From an uncultured Flavobacteriaceae bacterium (GTDB taxonomy: Bacteria; Bacteroidota; Bacteroidia; Flavobacteriales; Flavobacteriaceae), in contig CAJWPZ010000011.1 of assembly GCA_913045325.1 (NCBI GenBank), positions 1-47,924 of the forward strand: DNA of 47,924 bases, in the 5' to 3' direction. Below the pieces are notes generated by a model. The model was not told the DNA's origin, made no database searches, and worked only from the letters and a program-made list of their open reading frames with translations. How positions within the stretch are numbered: the stretch's first letter is position 1; every line of letters starts with the position of its first letter. A program made the position numbers and the translations under genes. Of this stretch, positions 15,050-24,564 are shown in pieces.

Positions 15050-17536
15050 ATGAGAATTACTTTTTTACTGCTACTTACAGTGTTATTTTCTGCCTGTAGG
15101 CAATCAACAAATCAAACACGCTTGTTAAATGGCAATGATTGGCAAATGGAAGAATTAGACGCTCAAAATTGGCAATTAGCACAAGTACCAGGGAGCGTCC
15201 AGTCAGATCTACTTAGGTTGGGAAAAATTCCAGATCCTTTTTTATTAAACAATCAAGATAGCATTCAATGGATCTCAGAAAAAAATTGGAGGTATAAAAA
15301 ATCCTTTACTATTTCTCCATCACTTTTAAAAACCAAGCAGCATATTTTAAAATTTGACGGCCTAGACACCTATGCAAAGGTGGTATTAAATGGTCACCTT
15401 ATCTTACAAACCAATAATGCATTTAGCCCCTATGAGTTTAACGTAACCGAAATTTTACAACTCCAAAACACCTTAGTAGTAACTCTCTATAGTCCAGATT
15501 CCATAGAAGCAAAGGCTGCTTTAAATTTGGGCTATACACTTCCAGAGGGGCCAAGGGTATACTCGCGTAAACCACAATTTCAGTACGGTTGGGATTGGGG
15601 CCCAAAGATTAAAACCATGGGCATTTGGCGTGATGTATCCTTGATCTCTTATAGTGACGCTAGACTTGAGGATGTGTTTATTCAGACCCAAGAAATAACT
15701 ACTTCCCAGGCATTGCTAAAAGCAAATATTGCAGTGATGTCTTTTGTGGCAGATACGGGCTGTGTTATTGAGGTTATAAATAACACCACAGGAGAAATTC
15801 ATTCTCAAGGCATATTATTAGATAGAGGCACAAAAAATTATAGCATTGGGTTTTCTATAAAAAAGCCAAAACTCTGGTGGACACACAACCTTGGCACCCC
15901 CTTTTTGTATGATTTTACAATACACCTTAAAAAAGGCAACACAATTTTAGAAACCCTTCACAAAAAAGTAGGCCTTAGAACCATACAGCTGGTCACAGAA
16001 AAAGATACCCTTGGAGAACGCTTTTATTTTAAACTCAATGGAAAACCTATCTATATGAAAGGGGCAAATTATATTCCGCAAAACATATTTCTATCCCAGG
16101 TGCGGCCCCAGGAGCGTGAGAAATTACTAAACGATGCGCTAAAGGCAAACATGAATATGCTTCGCGTTTGGGGCGGAGGGGTGTATGAAGACGATTTGTT
16201 TTATGATTTATGTGATGAAAAAGGGATCTTAGTTTGGCAAGATTTTATGTTTGCTTGCGCAATGTACCCTGGAGACAAAGAATTTTTAGACAATGTTAAA
16301 AAGGAGGCCATTACAAACGTAAAACGACTAAGGCAACACCCAAGTATAGCACTTTATTGTGGTAATAATGAAAACAGCGAAGGGTGGCAAAGATGGGGTT
16401 GGCAAGCAGGTAAAACCCAGGCTCAAAAACAAGAGATATGGAATAGTTACCAAGCAGTTTTTAATGATATTTTACCCAAAGTTGTAGATAGTTTACATGC
16501 TAGTATTTCATATTGGGAGAGTTCTCCTAAGTTTGGCAGGGGAGACAAAAGATATCAGTTTCAGGGAGATGCCCATGATTGGTGGGTTTGGCATGATGGC
16601 TACCCTTTTGAACATTTCGAGCAGGCGGTACCTAGATTTATGAGTGAATTTGGCTTCCAGTCTTATCCTGGATATAAGACCATTAAGTATTTCACCCAAG
16701 AGGATAGTATCGATCTTTCGCATCCAAGTTTTGAGAGCCATCAAAAGCATTCAAGAGGTTTTGAGATTATTAAACGGTACATGAAAAGAGATTTTCCAGT
16801 GCCAACAAATGCTGAAGATTATATATACGTAAGCCAGCTGTTGCAGGCCTACGGAATAACCAAAGGCATTAAAGCGCACCGCGCAGCAAAGCCATACAAT
16901 ATGGGGACATTATACTGGCAACTTAACGATTGCTGGCCAGCAGTTTCTTGGTCAAGCATAGATGGGCTAGGTAATTGGAAAGCGCTTCATTACAAAGTAA
17001 AACAGGCCTTTGAAAATAGAATTATTGTGCCTTTTAAGCAAAACAACCTATTAAAAATTAAAGTAGTAGATGATGGCCCTATAACTTTAGGGGAGCCAAT
17101 GCAGGTTTTGTTTTATGATTTTAACGGAAATATCCTGCATCAAACACCCACAAAATCTGTACGCACTTTTAATGAAAAAAATCAAGTAGTCTATCAAGTA
17201 GATTTGAGAGAAATTGAGTTTGACCCAAAACAAACCTACGCTAAGGTTCTATTTGGAGATATTCAAGAGGTATATTATTTTGAAAAACCTAAAGATTTAA
17301 ACCTACCAATGGAGGGCTTTGATATGAAAACCAAAATAGTTTCCCAGGGTATTGAAATTTCACTTAAGGCTACAACGCTGCAAAAAAATGTATTTTTATA
17401 TACAGACACCCCAGGACATTTTACAGACAACTTTTTTGATTTGTTACCTGGCGAGCAAAAGAACATCATTTTTGTAACCAAAGAGCCGCTATCCAAACCC
17501 CTACAATATAAAACCCTCAATGCACTACAGCCCTAA
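15050..17536 (+). CDS. GH2 beta-mannosidase lipoprotein
   Basis: 828 residues. A lipoprotein signal with lipobox LFSAC (Cys16) predicts membrane anchoring. The GH2 layout follows: an N-terminal jelly-roll sugar-binding domain (about 20-190), an immunoglobulin-like domain (about 200-310), a TIM barrel (about 320-660) and beta-rich C-terminal domains. The catalytic acid/base is in YCGNNENSEGW (Glu441) and the nucleophile in FMSEFGFQSYPG (Glu533). The barrel motifs GGGVYEDDLFYDLCDE and WQDFMFACAMYP are typical of beta-mannosidases. It probably releases mannose from beta-mannosides or N-glycan-type oligosaccharides, fitting the GH20 partner whose start it overlaps by 17 bases. Confidence 0.92.
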   Translation: MRITFLLLLTVLFSACRQSTNQTRLLNGNDWQMEELDAQNWQLAQVPGSVQSDLLRLGKIPDPFLLNNQDSIQWISEKNWRYKKSFTISPSLLKTKQHILKFDGLDTYAKVVLNGHLILQTNNAFSPYEFNVTEILQLQNTLVVTLYSPDSIEAKAALNLGYTLPEGPRVYSRKPQFQYGWDWGPKIKTMGIWRDVSLISYSDARLEDVFIQTQEITTSQALLKANIAVMSFVADTGCVIEVINNTTGEIHSQGILLDRGTKNYSIGFSIKKPKLWWTHNLGTPFLYDFTIHLKKGNTILETLHKKVGLRTIQLVTEKDTLGERFYFKLNGKPIYMKGANYIPQNIFLSQVRPQEREKLLNDALKANMNMLRVWGGGVYEDDLFYDLCDEKGILVWQDFMFACAMYPGDKEFLDNVKKEAITNVKRLRQHPSIALYCGNNENSEGWQRWGWQAGKTQAQKQEIWNSYQAVFNDILPKVVDSLHASISYWESSPKFGRGDKRYQFQGDAHDWWVWHDGYPFEHFEQAVPRFMSEFGFQSYPGYKTIKYFTQEDSIDLSHPSFESHQKHSRGFEIIKRYMKRDFPVPTNAEDYIYVSQLLQAYGITKGIKAHRAAKPYNMGTLYWQLNDCWPAVSWSSIDGLGNWKALHYKVKQAFENRIIVPFKQNNLLKIKVVDDGPITLGEPMQVLFYDFNGNILHQTPTKSVRTFNEKNQVVYQVDLREIEFDPKQTYAKVLFGDIQEVYYFEKPKDLNLPMEGFDMKTKIVSQGIEISLKATTLQKNVFLYTDTPGHFTDNFFDLLPGEQKNIIFVTKEPLSKPLQYKTLNALQP

Positions 17537-19838
17537 GTCTTACCGTTTTTATAGTCCCTGGTTACTTTTACTATTGGGGCTTTTTATTTTAACCAATAGT
17601 TGTGCTCCTAGCAAAGCCAAAAAACTTATTGTTAATCAGGCAACTATTATCCCTGCACCTCAACAACTAGAAAAAGGGACTGGCAATTTCACCTTTTCTA
17701 AAACTAGTACACTCTTTGCGATCCCAGAATTTACAACCGCAGCAAATTTTTTAAAAGCATACCTTTTAAATGGTGCTGGAATTGATATTGTTTCTACCAC
17801 CCAAGCCGCTGCAAGTATTGTAATTATAAAAGACCCCTTGTTGCCAAAACAGGGGTATACCCTTAGCGTATCTAAGAAACGCATTACTATTAAAGCATCA
17901 GACGGCGCGGGCGCTTTTTATGCAATTCAGAGTTTGCGCCAGATACTACCTCCAGAGTTAGAACAAGTAAACCTCTCTGGATTTGACACTATAACGATTC
18001 CTTGTTTAGAAATTAAAGACGCCCCAATGTTTGGATACCGCGGCATGCACCTTGATGTATCCCGCCATTACTTTCCAAAAGAGTTTATCAAACAGTACAT
18101 CGCAGAGTTGGCGGCATTAAAGATGAACACTTTTCATTGGCACCTAACAGATGATCAAGGGTGGCGCATTGAAATAAAACAATATCCAGATCTTACCAGT
18201 AAAGGAGCCTATCGGGAAGAAACATTAATAGGGCATTATAACGATACACCTCAACGCTATGACGGCAAACCTTATGGCGGGTTTTACACCCAACAAGAGG
18301 TTATAGAAATTGTTGCCTTTGCCAAAGAACATCACGTAACTATAATTCCAGAAATTGAACTCCCTGGTCATGCTCAGGCTGCTATTTCTGCTTATCCATC
18401 ATTGGGCTGCACATCAGGGCAGGTTCCTGTTGCTACAAAATGGGGAGTTTTTGAAAATATCTACTGCCCAAAGCCTGAGACTTTTACTTTTCTTAAAAAC
18501 GTATTAGATGAGGTGATGGAATTATTTCCTGGAGCGTATATCCATATTGGAGGTGATGAGGCCCCTAAAACAAAGTGGAAAAAGTGTAATGATTGCCAGC
18601 AACTCATTAAAGAAAAAGGATTAGAAGATGCCCACGGTTTGCAAAGCTATTTTATAACAGAAATAGAAAAGCACATAAATGCTAAGGGCAAGAAAATTAT
18701 TGGTTGGGATGAAATTCTAGAGGGTGGGCTGGCTCCAAATGCAACGGTGATGTCTTGGCGAGGAACCCAAGGAGCAATTGATGCCGCAAAGCAGGGGCAT
18801 GACGTGATTTTAACACCAACCTCACATGCCTATTTTGATTACTACCAAGCCACCCACCAAGATGAACCTACAGCCATTGGCGGATACCTGCCTTTAAAAA
18901 AGGTGTTTAGCTTTAACCCCATTCCTAAAGAGTTGCAAAACACAGATGCCGCCTCTCATGTCTTAGGAGCTCAAGGTAATATTTGGACAGAATATATGGC
19001 TACCAAAGAGCAAGTGGAGTATATGGCGTTTCCAAGAATAGTAGCCATGAGTGAAGTGGTTTGGTCTGGAGCTACTAAAAATCTAGAAGAAGATTACACC
19101 AATTTCCTTTCACGGCTAGAACGGTATTTAGAGAGGCTAGATGTTAAAAATATTAACTACGCCAATCATCTCTATGATCTGGAAGGAGCCGTTGTAAAAA
19201 ATCAAGACTTAGTATCTTATAGGCTTACCACGCCAACCAAAGGCAAAGAAATTAAGTACCGCCTTAACACTGCACAGGAGCAAACCTACACATCACCCTT
19301 TAGTATTTCCCAAGATGCAATTATAACTGGGCAAGTGTATAAAAAGGGCAAAAAAGTTGGAAGAACCTTTACAGACACCATTGTTTACCACAAGGCAATT
19401 AATGCTAGTGTTTCTTTAAATGTAGCGCCTCATTCTGCCTATGGCGCAGGAGGAAGCTCTGCCCTTATCAATGGAGTCTCTGGAAGTAATACCCGTTATG
19501 GAGATAAAGAGTGGCTAGGCTTTTGGGGAGAAGATTTGGAGATTACCATCACCTTTGCAAAACCTACAAAAATTTCTAAAATAAGCACCCGTTTTTACAA
19601 TGCCAATGGGCAGTGGTTGTATGCCCCTAAAGAGATTGAAATCCAGACAGATTATGGGCTGCTACCAAAGGTTAATCTACCAAGTACCCATCAAACAATT
19701 TTGGATGTAATTCTTAAAGTGGGTGTTACCACTTCTTTTATTAAGATCTCGATTCCTAGCTACGGGATTATACCAGATGGCCTGCAAGGGGCTGGAAATA
19801 AAGCATGGACATTTATTGATGAGATTGTGGTAGAGTAA
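17520..19838 (+). CDS. GH20 beta-N-acetylhexosaminidase lipoprotein
   Basis: 772 residues. The signal peptide ends in a lipobox, LTNSC (Cys28). A GH20 N-terminal alpha/beta domain (about 40-165) precedes the catalytic barrel, which starts at FGYRGMHLDVSRHYF. The catalytic Asp346-Glu347 pair lies in HIGGDEAP, and the substrate-assisted mechanism of the family removes terminal GlcNAc or GalNAc. The C-terminal part (about 540-772) has a chitobiase-like and a galactose-binding/discoidin-like region, with FWGEDLEITI. The start overlaps the mannosidase gene by 17 bases, indicating one operon for trimming GlcNAc/mannose-containing glycans. Confidence 0.93.
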   Translation: MHYSPKSYRFYSPWLLLLLGLFILTNSCAPSKAKKLIVNQATIIPAPQQLEKGTGNFTFSKTSTLFAIPEFTTAANFLKAYLLNGAGIDIVSTTQAAASIVIIKDPLLPKQGYTLSVSKKRITIKASDGAGAFYAIQSLRQILPPELEQVNLSGFDTITIPCLEIKDAPMFGYRGMHLDVSRHYFPKEFIKQYIAELAALKMNTFHWHLTDDQGWRIEIKQYPDLTSKGAYREETLIGHYNDTPQRYDGKPYGGFYTQQEVIEIVAFAKEHHVTIIPEIELPGHAQAAISAYPSLGCTSGQVPVATKWGVFENIYCPKPETFTFLKNVLDEVMELFPGAYIHIGGDEAPKTKWKKCNDCQQLIKEKGLEDAHGLQSYFITEIEKHINAKGKKIIGWDEILEGGLAPNATVMSWRGTQGAIDAAKQGHDVILTPTSHAYFDYYQATHQDEPTAIGGYLPLKKVFSFNPIPKELQNTDAASHVLGAQGNIWTEYMATKEQVEYMAFPRIVAMSEVVWSGATKNLEEDYTNFLSRLERYLERLDVKNINYANHLYDLEGAVVKNQDLVSYRLTTPTKGKEIKYRLNTAQEQTYTSPFSISQDAIITGQVYKKGKKVGRTFTDTIVYHKAINASVSLNVAPHSAYGAGGSSALINGVSGSNTRYGDKEWLGFWGEDLEITITFAKPTKISKISTRFYNANGQWLYAPKEIEIQTDYGLLPKVNLPSTHQTILDVILKVGVTTSFIKISIPSYGIIPDGLQGAGNKAWTFIDEIVVE

Positions 19839-20591
19839 TTACCCCTTATGCACAATTGTAGAGGATGCTTGGTCTAGACACATTACGGTTAAATCTGAAA
19901 TATTAACGTGAGCAGCTCTAGTGATGGCAAAGTAGATTACATCTGCAATGTCCTGGGGCTGTAAGGGCGTGAAATTTTGATACACTTTGGTGGCTCGCTC
20001 GCTGTCTCCTTTAAAACGTACTTCGCTAAACTCTGTTTCTACTAATCCTGGATTAATGGCGCCTACTTTAATGCCTTTCCCGTTAAGATCTAGACGCATG
20101 CCCTGATTTATGGCATCTACGGCATGTTTACTGGCGCAGTACACATTGCCATTAGGGTATACTTCTTTTCCAGCCGTAGAGCCAATATTGATAATATGAC
20201 CAGAAGCCCTTGTAATCATTTGCGGTATAATGGCCTTAGAGACATACAATAATCCTTTTACATTGATATCTATCATAGCATCCCAATCATCACTAGATCC
20301 TGATTGAATGCTATCAAGCCCATGTGCGTTTCCAGCATTATTAATTAGAATATCTACGGTGTTAAATCCTTTAGGTAAATTGCCAAGCAAGGTATGTACT
20401 AGCTTTTTATCACGCACATCAAAGCAAAGAGTATGCACCTTGACCAGTGAAGACAACTCTTTTGCAATAGCCTCTAGCCGATCTTGACGTCTTCCACACA
20501 AAATTAAGTTGATATTGTTTTTAGCAAATAAGGTGGCCGTTGCACGTCCAATACCAGAGGTAGCGCCTGTAATAAGAGCAGTTTTTTTCAT
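19839..20591 (-). CDS. SDR-family NAD(P)-dependent oxidoreductase (YdfG-like)
   Basis: 250 residues from the ATG at 20591. The frame extends 12 residues upstream but lacks family similarity there. Classical short-chain dehydrogenase motifs are present: TGATSGIG near residue 8, NNAG at about 84-87, catalytic Ser138, and Tyr151/Lys155 in YCASK. The overall form resembles the YdfG/serine-3-dehydrogenase subgroup, which act on hydroxy acids such as 3-hydroxypropionate or serine. The substrate is not certain. Its stop codon abuts that of the GH20 gene with no gap. Confidence 0.85.
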   Translation of the reverse strand: MKKTALITGATSGIGRATATLFAKNNINLILCGRRQDRLEAIAKELSSLVKVHTLCFDVRDKKLVHTLLGNLPKGFNTVDILINNAGNAHGLDSIQSGSSDDWDAMIDINVKGLLYVSKAIIPQMITRASGHIINIGSTAGKEVYPNGNVYCASKHAVDAINQGMRLDLNGKGIKVGAINPGLVETEFSEVRFKGDSERATKVYQNFTPLQPQDIADVIYFAITRAAHVNISDLTVMCLDQASSTIVHKG

Positions 20592-20678
20592 AAGAGTTTG
20601 TAAAACTAAAACAACTTTTGATCCCATTGACAGAAAAACTTTTCTATTAGTGGAGCATATTTTAGTAATTAATAACTA

Positions 20679-20686
20679 CAAATGTA
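20679..20686 (-). promoter_or_regulatory. -7 promoter element (TACATTTG) of the SDR gene
   Basis: TACATTTG on the minus strand matches TAnnTTTG exactly, about 88 bases before the ATG at 20591. No clear -33 TTTG is present. Confidence 0.4.
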
Positions 20687-20732
20687 CGCGCTAAAAGTGA
20701 TAAAAAACAGTCTTAAAATTTTATTAACAAAC

Positions 20733-20763
20733 TTGACTCCAAGCATTAGTTATCTTACATTTA
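20733..20763 (+). promoter_or_regulatory. Possible promoter of the Bat operon
   Basis: TTG (20733-20735), 20 bases, then TACATTTA (20756-20763), one mismatch from TAnnTTTG. It would leave a leader of about 145 bases before moxR. Confidence 0.35.
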
Positions 20764-20914
20764 TACCCAAGAAAAAAAATTGAAATTTAACGTAACTTGT
20801 GTATTAAAATTTCGTCTTTAGTATTGAGTAGTTTTACTGCTTTACAGTAAGTAACCAATGCTATTAAAAAACCACTAGGGAAAGAGTAATAAATCTAAGA
20901 ACACAAAACAGACT

Positions 20915-21919
20915 ATGGAACAAATAGCTACGCCAACAGATATTGGCGCATTGAACGATAAAATTGAGAAAGAAAGCGCTTTTGTAGATATTCTCACAAT
21001 GGAGATGAACAAAGTAATCGTGGGTCAAAAACACATGATTGAACGACTGCTTATTGGTTTATTAGGGCAAGGGCACATTTTATTAGAGGGTGTTCCTGGC
21101 CTGGCAAAAACACTTGCAATTAATACCCTGTCTCAGGCTGTAAAAGGTAGTTTTAGTAGAGTACAATTTACCCCAGATTTGTTGCCTGCAGATGTTGTTG
21201 GTACCCTTATATACAATATGAAGGACAATGATTTTAGCATTAAAAAGGGGCCTATTTTTGCCAACTTTGTATTGGCAGATGAAATCAATAGAGCACCTGC
21301 AAAGGTGCAATCTGCACTTTTAGAGGCCATGCAAGAAAAGCAGGTAACTATTGGTGACACCACTTTTGTGTTAGACAAACCATTTTTAGTGATGGCTACT
21401 CAAAACCCTATAGAGCAGGAAGGAACCTATCCTCTTCCAGAGGCGCAAGTAGATAGGTTTATGCTAAAAACCGTCATTAAATATCCAACCCTAGAAGATG
21501 AGCAATTAATTATACGTCAAAACCTAAAGGGTGGGTTTGAAAAAATTAATCCTGTAGTTACCGTAGCTCAAATTTTGCGCGCACAAGATGCAGCTAGAGA
21601 AGTATACATGGATGAGAAAATAGAAAAATACATTCTAGATATCATCTTTGCAACGCGTAACCCAGAGCAATACAAACTTGCAGAGCTTAAACCACTTATA
21701 AATAACGGCGCCTCACCTCGTGGGAGTATCAATCTTGCTGTTGCTGCAAAATGCTACGCTTTTATAAAAAGAAGAGGGTATGTAGTACCTGAAGATGTTC
21801 GTGCGGTCGTTCATGATGTGCTTCGTCACAGAATAGGGATTACCTATGAGGCAGAGGCAGAAAACGTAACTACAGAAGATATCATCAACAAGATTGTAAA
21901 TGTCATTGAAGTACCATAG
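20915..21919 (+). CDS. MoxR-family AAA+ ATPase
   Basis: 334 residues. Walker A is GVPGLAKT (59-66) and Walker B is FVLADEINR (118-126). The MoxR signatures ATQNPIEQEGTYPLPEAQVDRFML and the late SPRGSINLAVAAKCYAF (sensor 2) follow. MoxR ATPases act with VWA-domain proteins as metal-insertion or folding chaperones. This one heads the Bat operon and should energise its membrane partners from the cytoplasm. Confidence 0.93.
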   Translation: MEQIATPTDIGALNDKIEKESAFVDILTMEMNKVIVGQKHMIERLLIGLLGQGHILLEGVPGLAKTLAINTLSQAVKGSFSRVQFTPDLLPADVVGTLIYNMKDNDFSIKKGPIFANFVLADEINRAPAKVQSALLEAMQEKQVTIGDTTFVLDKPFLVMATQNPIEQEGTYPLPEAQVDRFMLKTVIKYPTLEDEQLIIRQNLKGGFEKINPVVTVAQILRAQDAAREVYMDEKIEKYILDIIFATRNPEQYKLAELKPLINNGASPRGSINLAVAAKCYAFIKRRGYVVPEDVRAVVHDVLRHRIGITYEAEAENVTTEDIINKIVNVIEVP

Positions 21920-22009
21920 CTGATTTTTTAAATACAACTGCAAAAAAACTGTTTATTCTTCATAGGTTTAAGGCCTTACACAAGTCAATTACACGTTCTC
22001 ACCAATACC

Positions 22010-22873
22010 ATGGATACTAAAGAACTCTTAAAAAAAGTACGAAAAATCGAAATTAAAACACGTCGTTTGAGCGACCATGTGTTTGGTGGAGAGTACCACA
22101 GTACTTTTAAAGGGCGCGGAATGACTTTTAGTGAAGTGCGCCAATACCAGTATGGGGATGATGTACGAAGCATAGACTGGAATGTAACGGCACGCTACAA
22201 CGAGCCGCACATCAAAGTCTTTGAAGAAGAGCGAGAACTAACCTTAATGCTTATGGCAGATATTAGTGGTTCTGAGTTTTTTGGTACAGATGCCCAGTTT
22301 AAAAATGAGATTATTACAGAGATTGTAGCGACACTTGCCTTTTCTGCTATGCAGAACAATGATAAAGTAGGGATTATACTCTTTACAGACCAAATAGAGT
22401 TGTTTGTGCCTCCAAAAAAAGGCAAATCACACATTTTAAGAATTATTAGAGAATTGCTTGAGTTTAAACCTAGCAGTAAAAAGACAGACCTTAATCAGGC
22501 GCTTAAATATCTTAGCAATGTCATCAAGAAAAAAGCCATTGTTTTTGTGCTTTCAGATTTTATGACACAAGGGTACAAAGACACCCTTAAAATTGTTGCC
22601 CGCAAGCATGATGTAACTGGCATACGGGTATTTGACCCCAGAGAGCAAACCCTCCCTAATCTAGGAATGGTACAAATGCTTGATCAAGAAACTGGAGAGT
22701 CTTTACTAGTACATACCGCCTCTAAAGGGGTGCGTAAACAGTATGCAGCCTATCATAATCAAGGGGTTGTTTACTATGAGGATGCTTTTGCTAAAAGTGG
22801 TGCAGGTGCAATAGCTTGTAGGGTAGATGAAAGTTACGTGAAAAAATTATTAGGGTATTTCAAAAGAAGATAA
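22010..22873 (+). CDS. DUF58-domain protein (VWA-like) of the Bat operon
   Basis: 287 residues, no membrane segment. The DUF58 signature FSEVRQYQYGDDVRSIDWNVTAR-type block is at about 40-62, and a VWA-like metal motif DISGS (Asp84, Ser86, Ser88) follows. Such proteins accompany MoxR ATPases and probably serve as its cytoplasmic adaptor. The ATG lies 90 bases after the moxR stop, and the next gene starts 5 bases after this one ends. Confidence 0.9.
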   Translation: MDTKELLKKVRKIEIKTRRLSDHVFGGEYHSTFKGRGMTFSEVRQYQYGDDVRSIDWNVTARYNEPHIKVFEEERELTLMLMADISGSEFFGTDAQFKNEIITEIVATLAFSAMQNNDKVGIILFTDQIELFVPPKKGKSHILRIIRELLEFKPSSKKTDLNQALKYLSNVIKKKAIVFVLSDFMTQGYKDTLKIVARKHDVTGIRVFDPREQTLPNLGMVQMLDQETGESLLVHTASKGVRKQYAAYHNQGVVYYEDAFAKSGAGAIACRVDESYVKKLLGYFKRR

Positions 22874-22878
22874 CACCA

Positions 22879-24564
22879 TTGTCAAAAACAAATAACATAT
22901 CAATCACTACAAATAAGCTAGCTACCGTATTAGCAGGGCTTTTGTTTTTTCTTGCTTTTTGTGCAACGGCGCAAGTAATTACAACCGCCGACACCACCTC
23001 CATTAAAATAGGAGAAGAGTTGCGCATATCCTTCGAGATTCAGGCAGATTCTATAGATTTGGTTGTGTTTCCAGACCAACAAAGTTTTCTACCTCTGGAG
23101 GTGATAGAAAGCTACGTGACAGACACCACCTACAGTAATTCAAAAATTAACTATAGAAAACAATATGGGCTCACTCAGTTTGATTCTGGAAGGTATACCA
23201 TACCTAGGCAAAAAATAATATTTAACAACACGTTTTTTCTTTCAGATAGTATCAATATTCAGGTGCGTGATGTTGCTATTGACACCACCAAACAGAAAAT
23301 GTTTGATATTAAGGCGGCAATGGTTGTAGCTAAAGCGCCATTTCAAGTTCCTACCGGTATCTACTGGCTAGTTTTATTGATAGTTCTAGCTATCGCTGTT
23401 TGGTATTTTTTAAGGCGTAAAAAGAAAAAGCAGCAGGCCAAAAAGCAGTTACCTCCCTATCAAGAAGCTTTGGTGGCACTAGAGGAGCTGGATACCACAT
23501 CGTATTTATTGCAAAATAATGCCAAAGAGTACTATTCTTTATTGACAGAAATTGTTAAAAGATATCTAGACAGAGAAGTAGATAATGCAGCACTGGAGAG
23601 TACCACCCAGGAGCTTATAGGGCGGTTAAATACATTAAAAAAATCAGGGAATTTTGATTTTAAATCTCAAGACATCAAACATCTAGATACCATTTTAAAA
23701 AGAGCAGATTTAGTGAAGTTTGCTAAGATGCAACAAGGCTCTGGGCAGGCCCAGGCAGATAGATCTAGGGTTGAGGAAATTATAAGCAATACGCACCAGG
23801 CTATACCAGAACCAACACAGGAAGAATTATTGCAAGACACCTTGTATTTACAAGCATTACAAAAAAAGAAGTTGCGCAAAAAAATAGTAGTTGCTGGATC
23901 AAGCCTAGTGCTTGTTTTAATAATTAGCGCTGCTGTTTTTTCTAGCCTTTATGGATTTAGCACTTTAAAAGAGACGGTGTTTGGAAATTCATTAAAAGAC
24001 ACATTAGACGGGCGGTGGTACAAAAGCCAGTATGGAGCACCTGGTCTTATTGTTACTACTCCAGAGATATTGGTAAGACAACTACCACAAACCTCAAAGG
24101 ATAGCATCTCTTCCACTAGTGGTGGCAGTAGCTTTTCATCTGGGGCTATAGGAGAAGCGTTGTATGTTTCCCTCTCCATTAAAAAGCAAGCCCAGCAGTC
24201 TTCTCCCCAGAGCCAAGGCGCAGCTGTTGGCATTGCCATAGAACAAGTCCTTGAGGCCTTAGAAAATGCAGGGGCATTAAATCTGGTGGTAAAACAAGAA
24301 GCTTTTTCTTCCGAGGAAGGTTTGAAGGGAGTGAAGGCTTATGGAGATTTTAATTTAAAATTAGCAAACGGAGACATTTCAAAAGAGAAAATGAGTTATG
24401 AAATGCTACTATTTGATCAACAAAACACCATACAGATAGTGACTATTGTTTTTGAGAGAGATGTAGCCTACGCCAACCAAATAAAAGAAAGAATCATAAA
24501 CTCCATAGAGGTGCCAGTTTCACCACAAGACCAAAACAAAAAACAACCACAAGATGCTCAATAA
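22879..24564 (+). CDS. Two-TM Bat-operon protein (DUF4381/BatD-related)
   Basis: 561 residues from a TTG 5 bases after the DUF58 gene. No ATG gives the signal peptide seen at about 10-32. A beta-rich extracytoplasmic domain (about 33-155) resembles the BatD N-terminus. A membrane helix (about 161-178), a basic region and a cytoplasmic helical domain (about 190-330) with LVKFAKMQ follow. A second helix (about 335-357) leads to a C-terminal extracytoplasmic domain of about 200 residues that I do not recognise. Position between DUF58 and BatA suggests a scaffold of the Bat complex. It overlaps batA by 11 bases. Confidence 0.7.
   Translation: MSKTNNISITTNKLATVLAGLLFFLAFCATAQVITTADTTSIKIGEELRISFEIQADSIDLVVFPDQQSFLPLEVIESYVTDTTYSNSKINYRKQYGLTQFDSGRYTIPRQKIIFNNTFFLSDSINIQVRDVAIDTTKQKMFDIKAAMVVAKAPFQVPTGIYWLVLLIVLAIAVWYFLRRKKKKQQAKKQLPPYQEALVALEELDTTSYLLQNNAKEYYSLLTEIVKRYLDREVDNAALESTTQELIGRLNTLKKSGNFDFKSQDIKHLDTILKRADLVKFAKMQQGSGQAQADRSRVEEIISNTHQAIPEPTQEELLQDTLYLQALQKKKLRKKIVVAGSSLVLVLIISAAVFSSLYGFSTLKETVFGNSLKDTLDGRWYKSQYGAPGLIVTTPEILVRQLPQTSKDSISSTSGGSSFSSGAIGEALYVSLSIKKQAQQSSPQSQGAAVGIAIEQVLEALENAGALNLVVKQEAFSSEEGLKGVKAYGDFNLKLANGDISKEKMSYEMLLFDQQNTIQIVTIVFERDVAYANQIKERIINSIEVPVSPQDQNKKQPQDAQ

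Larger units (their letters stand above)
20592..20914. other. 323-bp divergent intergenic region, SDR gene / moxR
   Basis: No gene seen. It contains the SDR -7 element (20679-20686, minus), a possible moxR promoter (20733-20763, plus) and a small TTACTG/CAGTAA hairpin near 20834-20851 in the predicted moxR leader. Confidence 0.5.

Noticed and set aside
23879-24564. The 561-residue Bat protein as two fused genes or a frameshift
   Set aside because: The frame is continuous through both membrane helices with uniform codon use, and no internal stop or start context suggests two genes.
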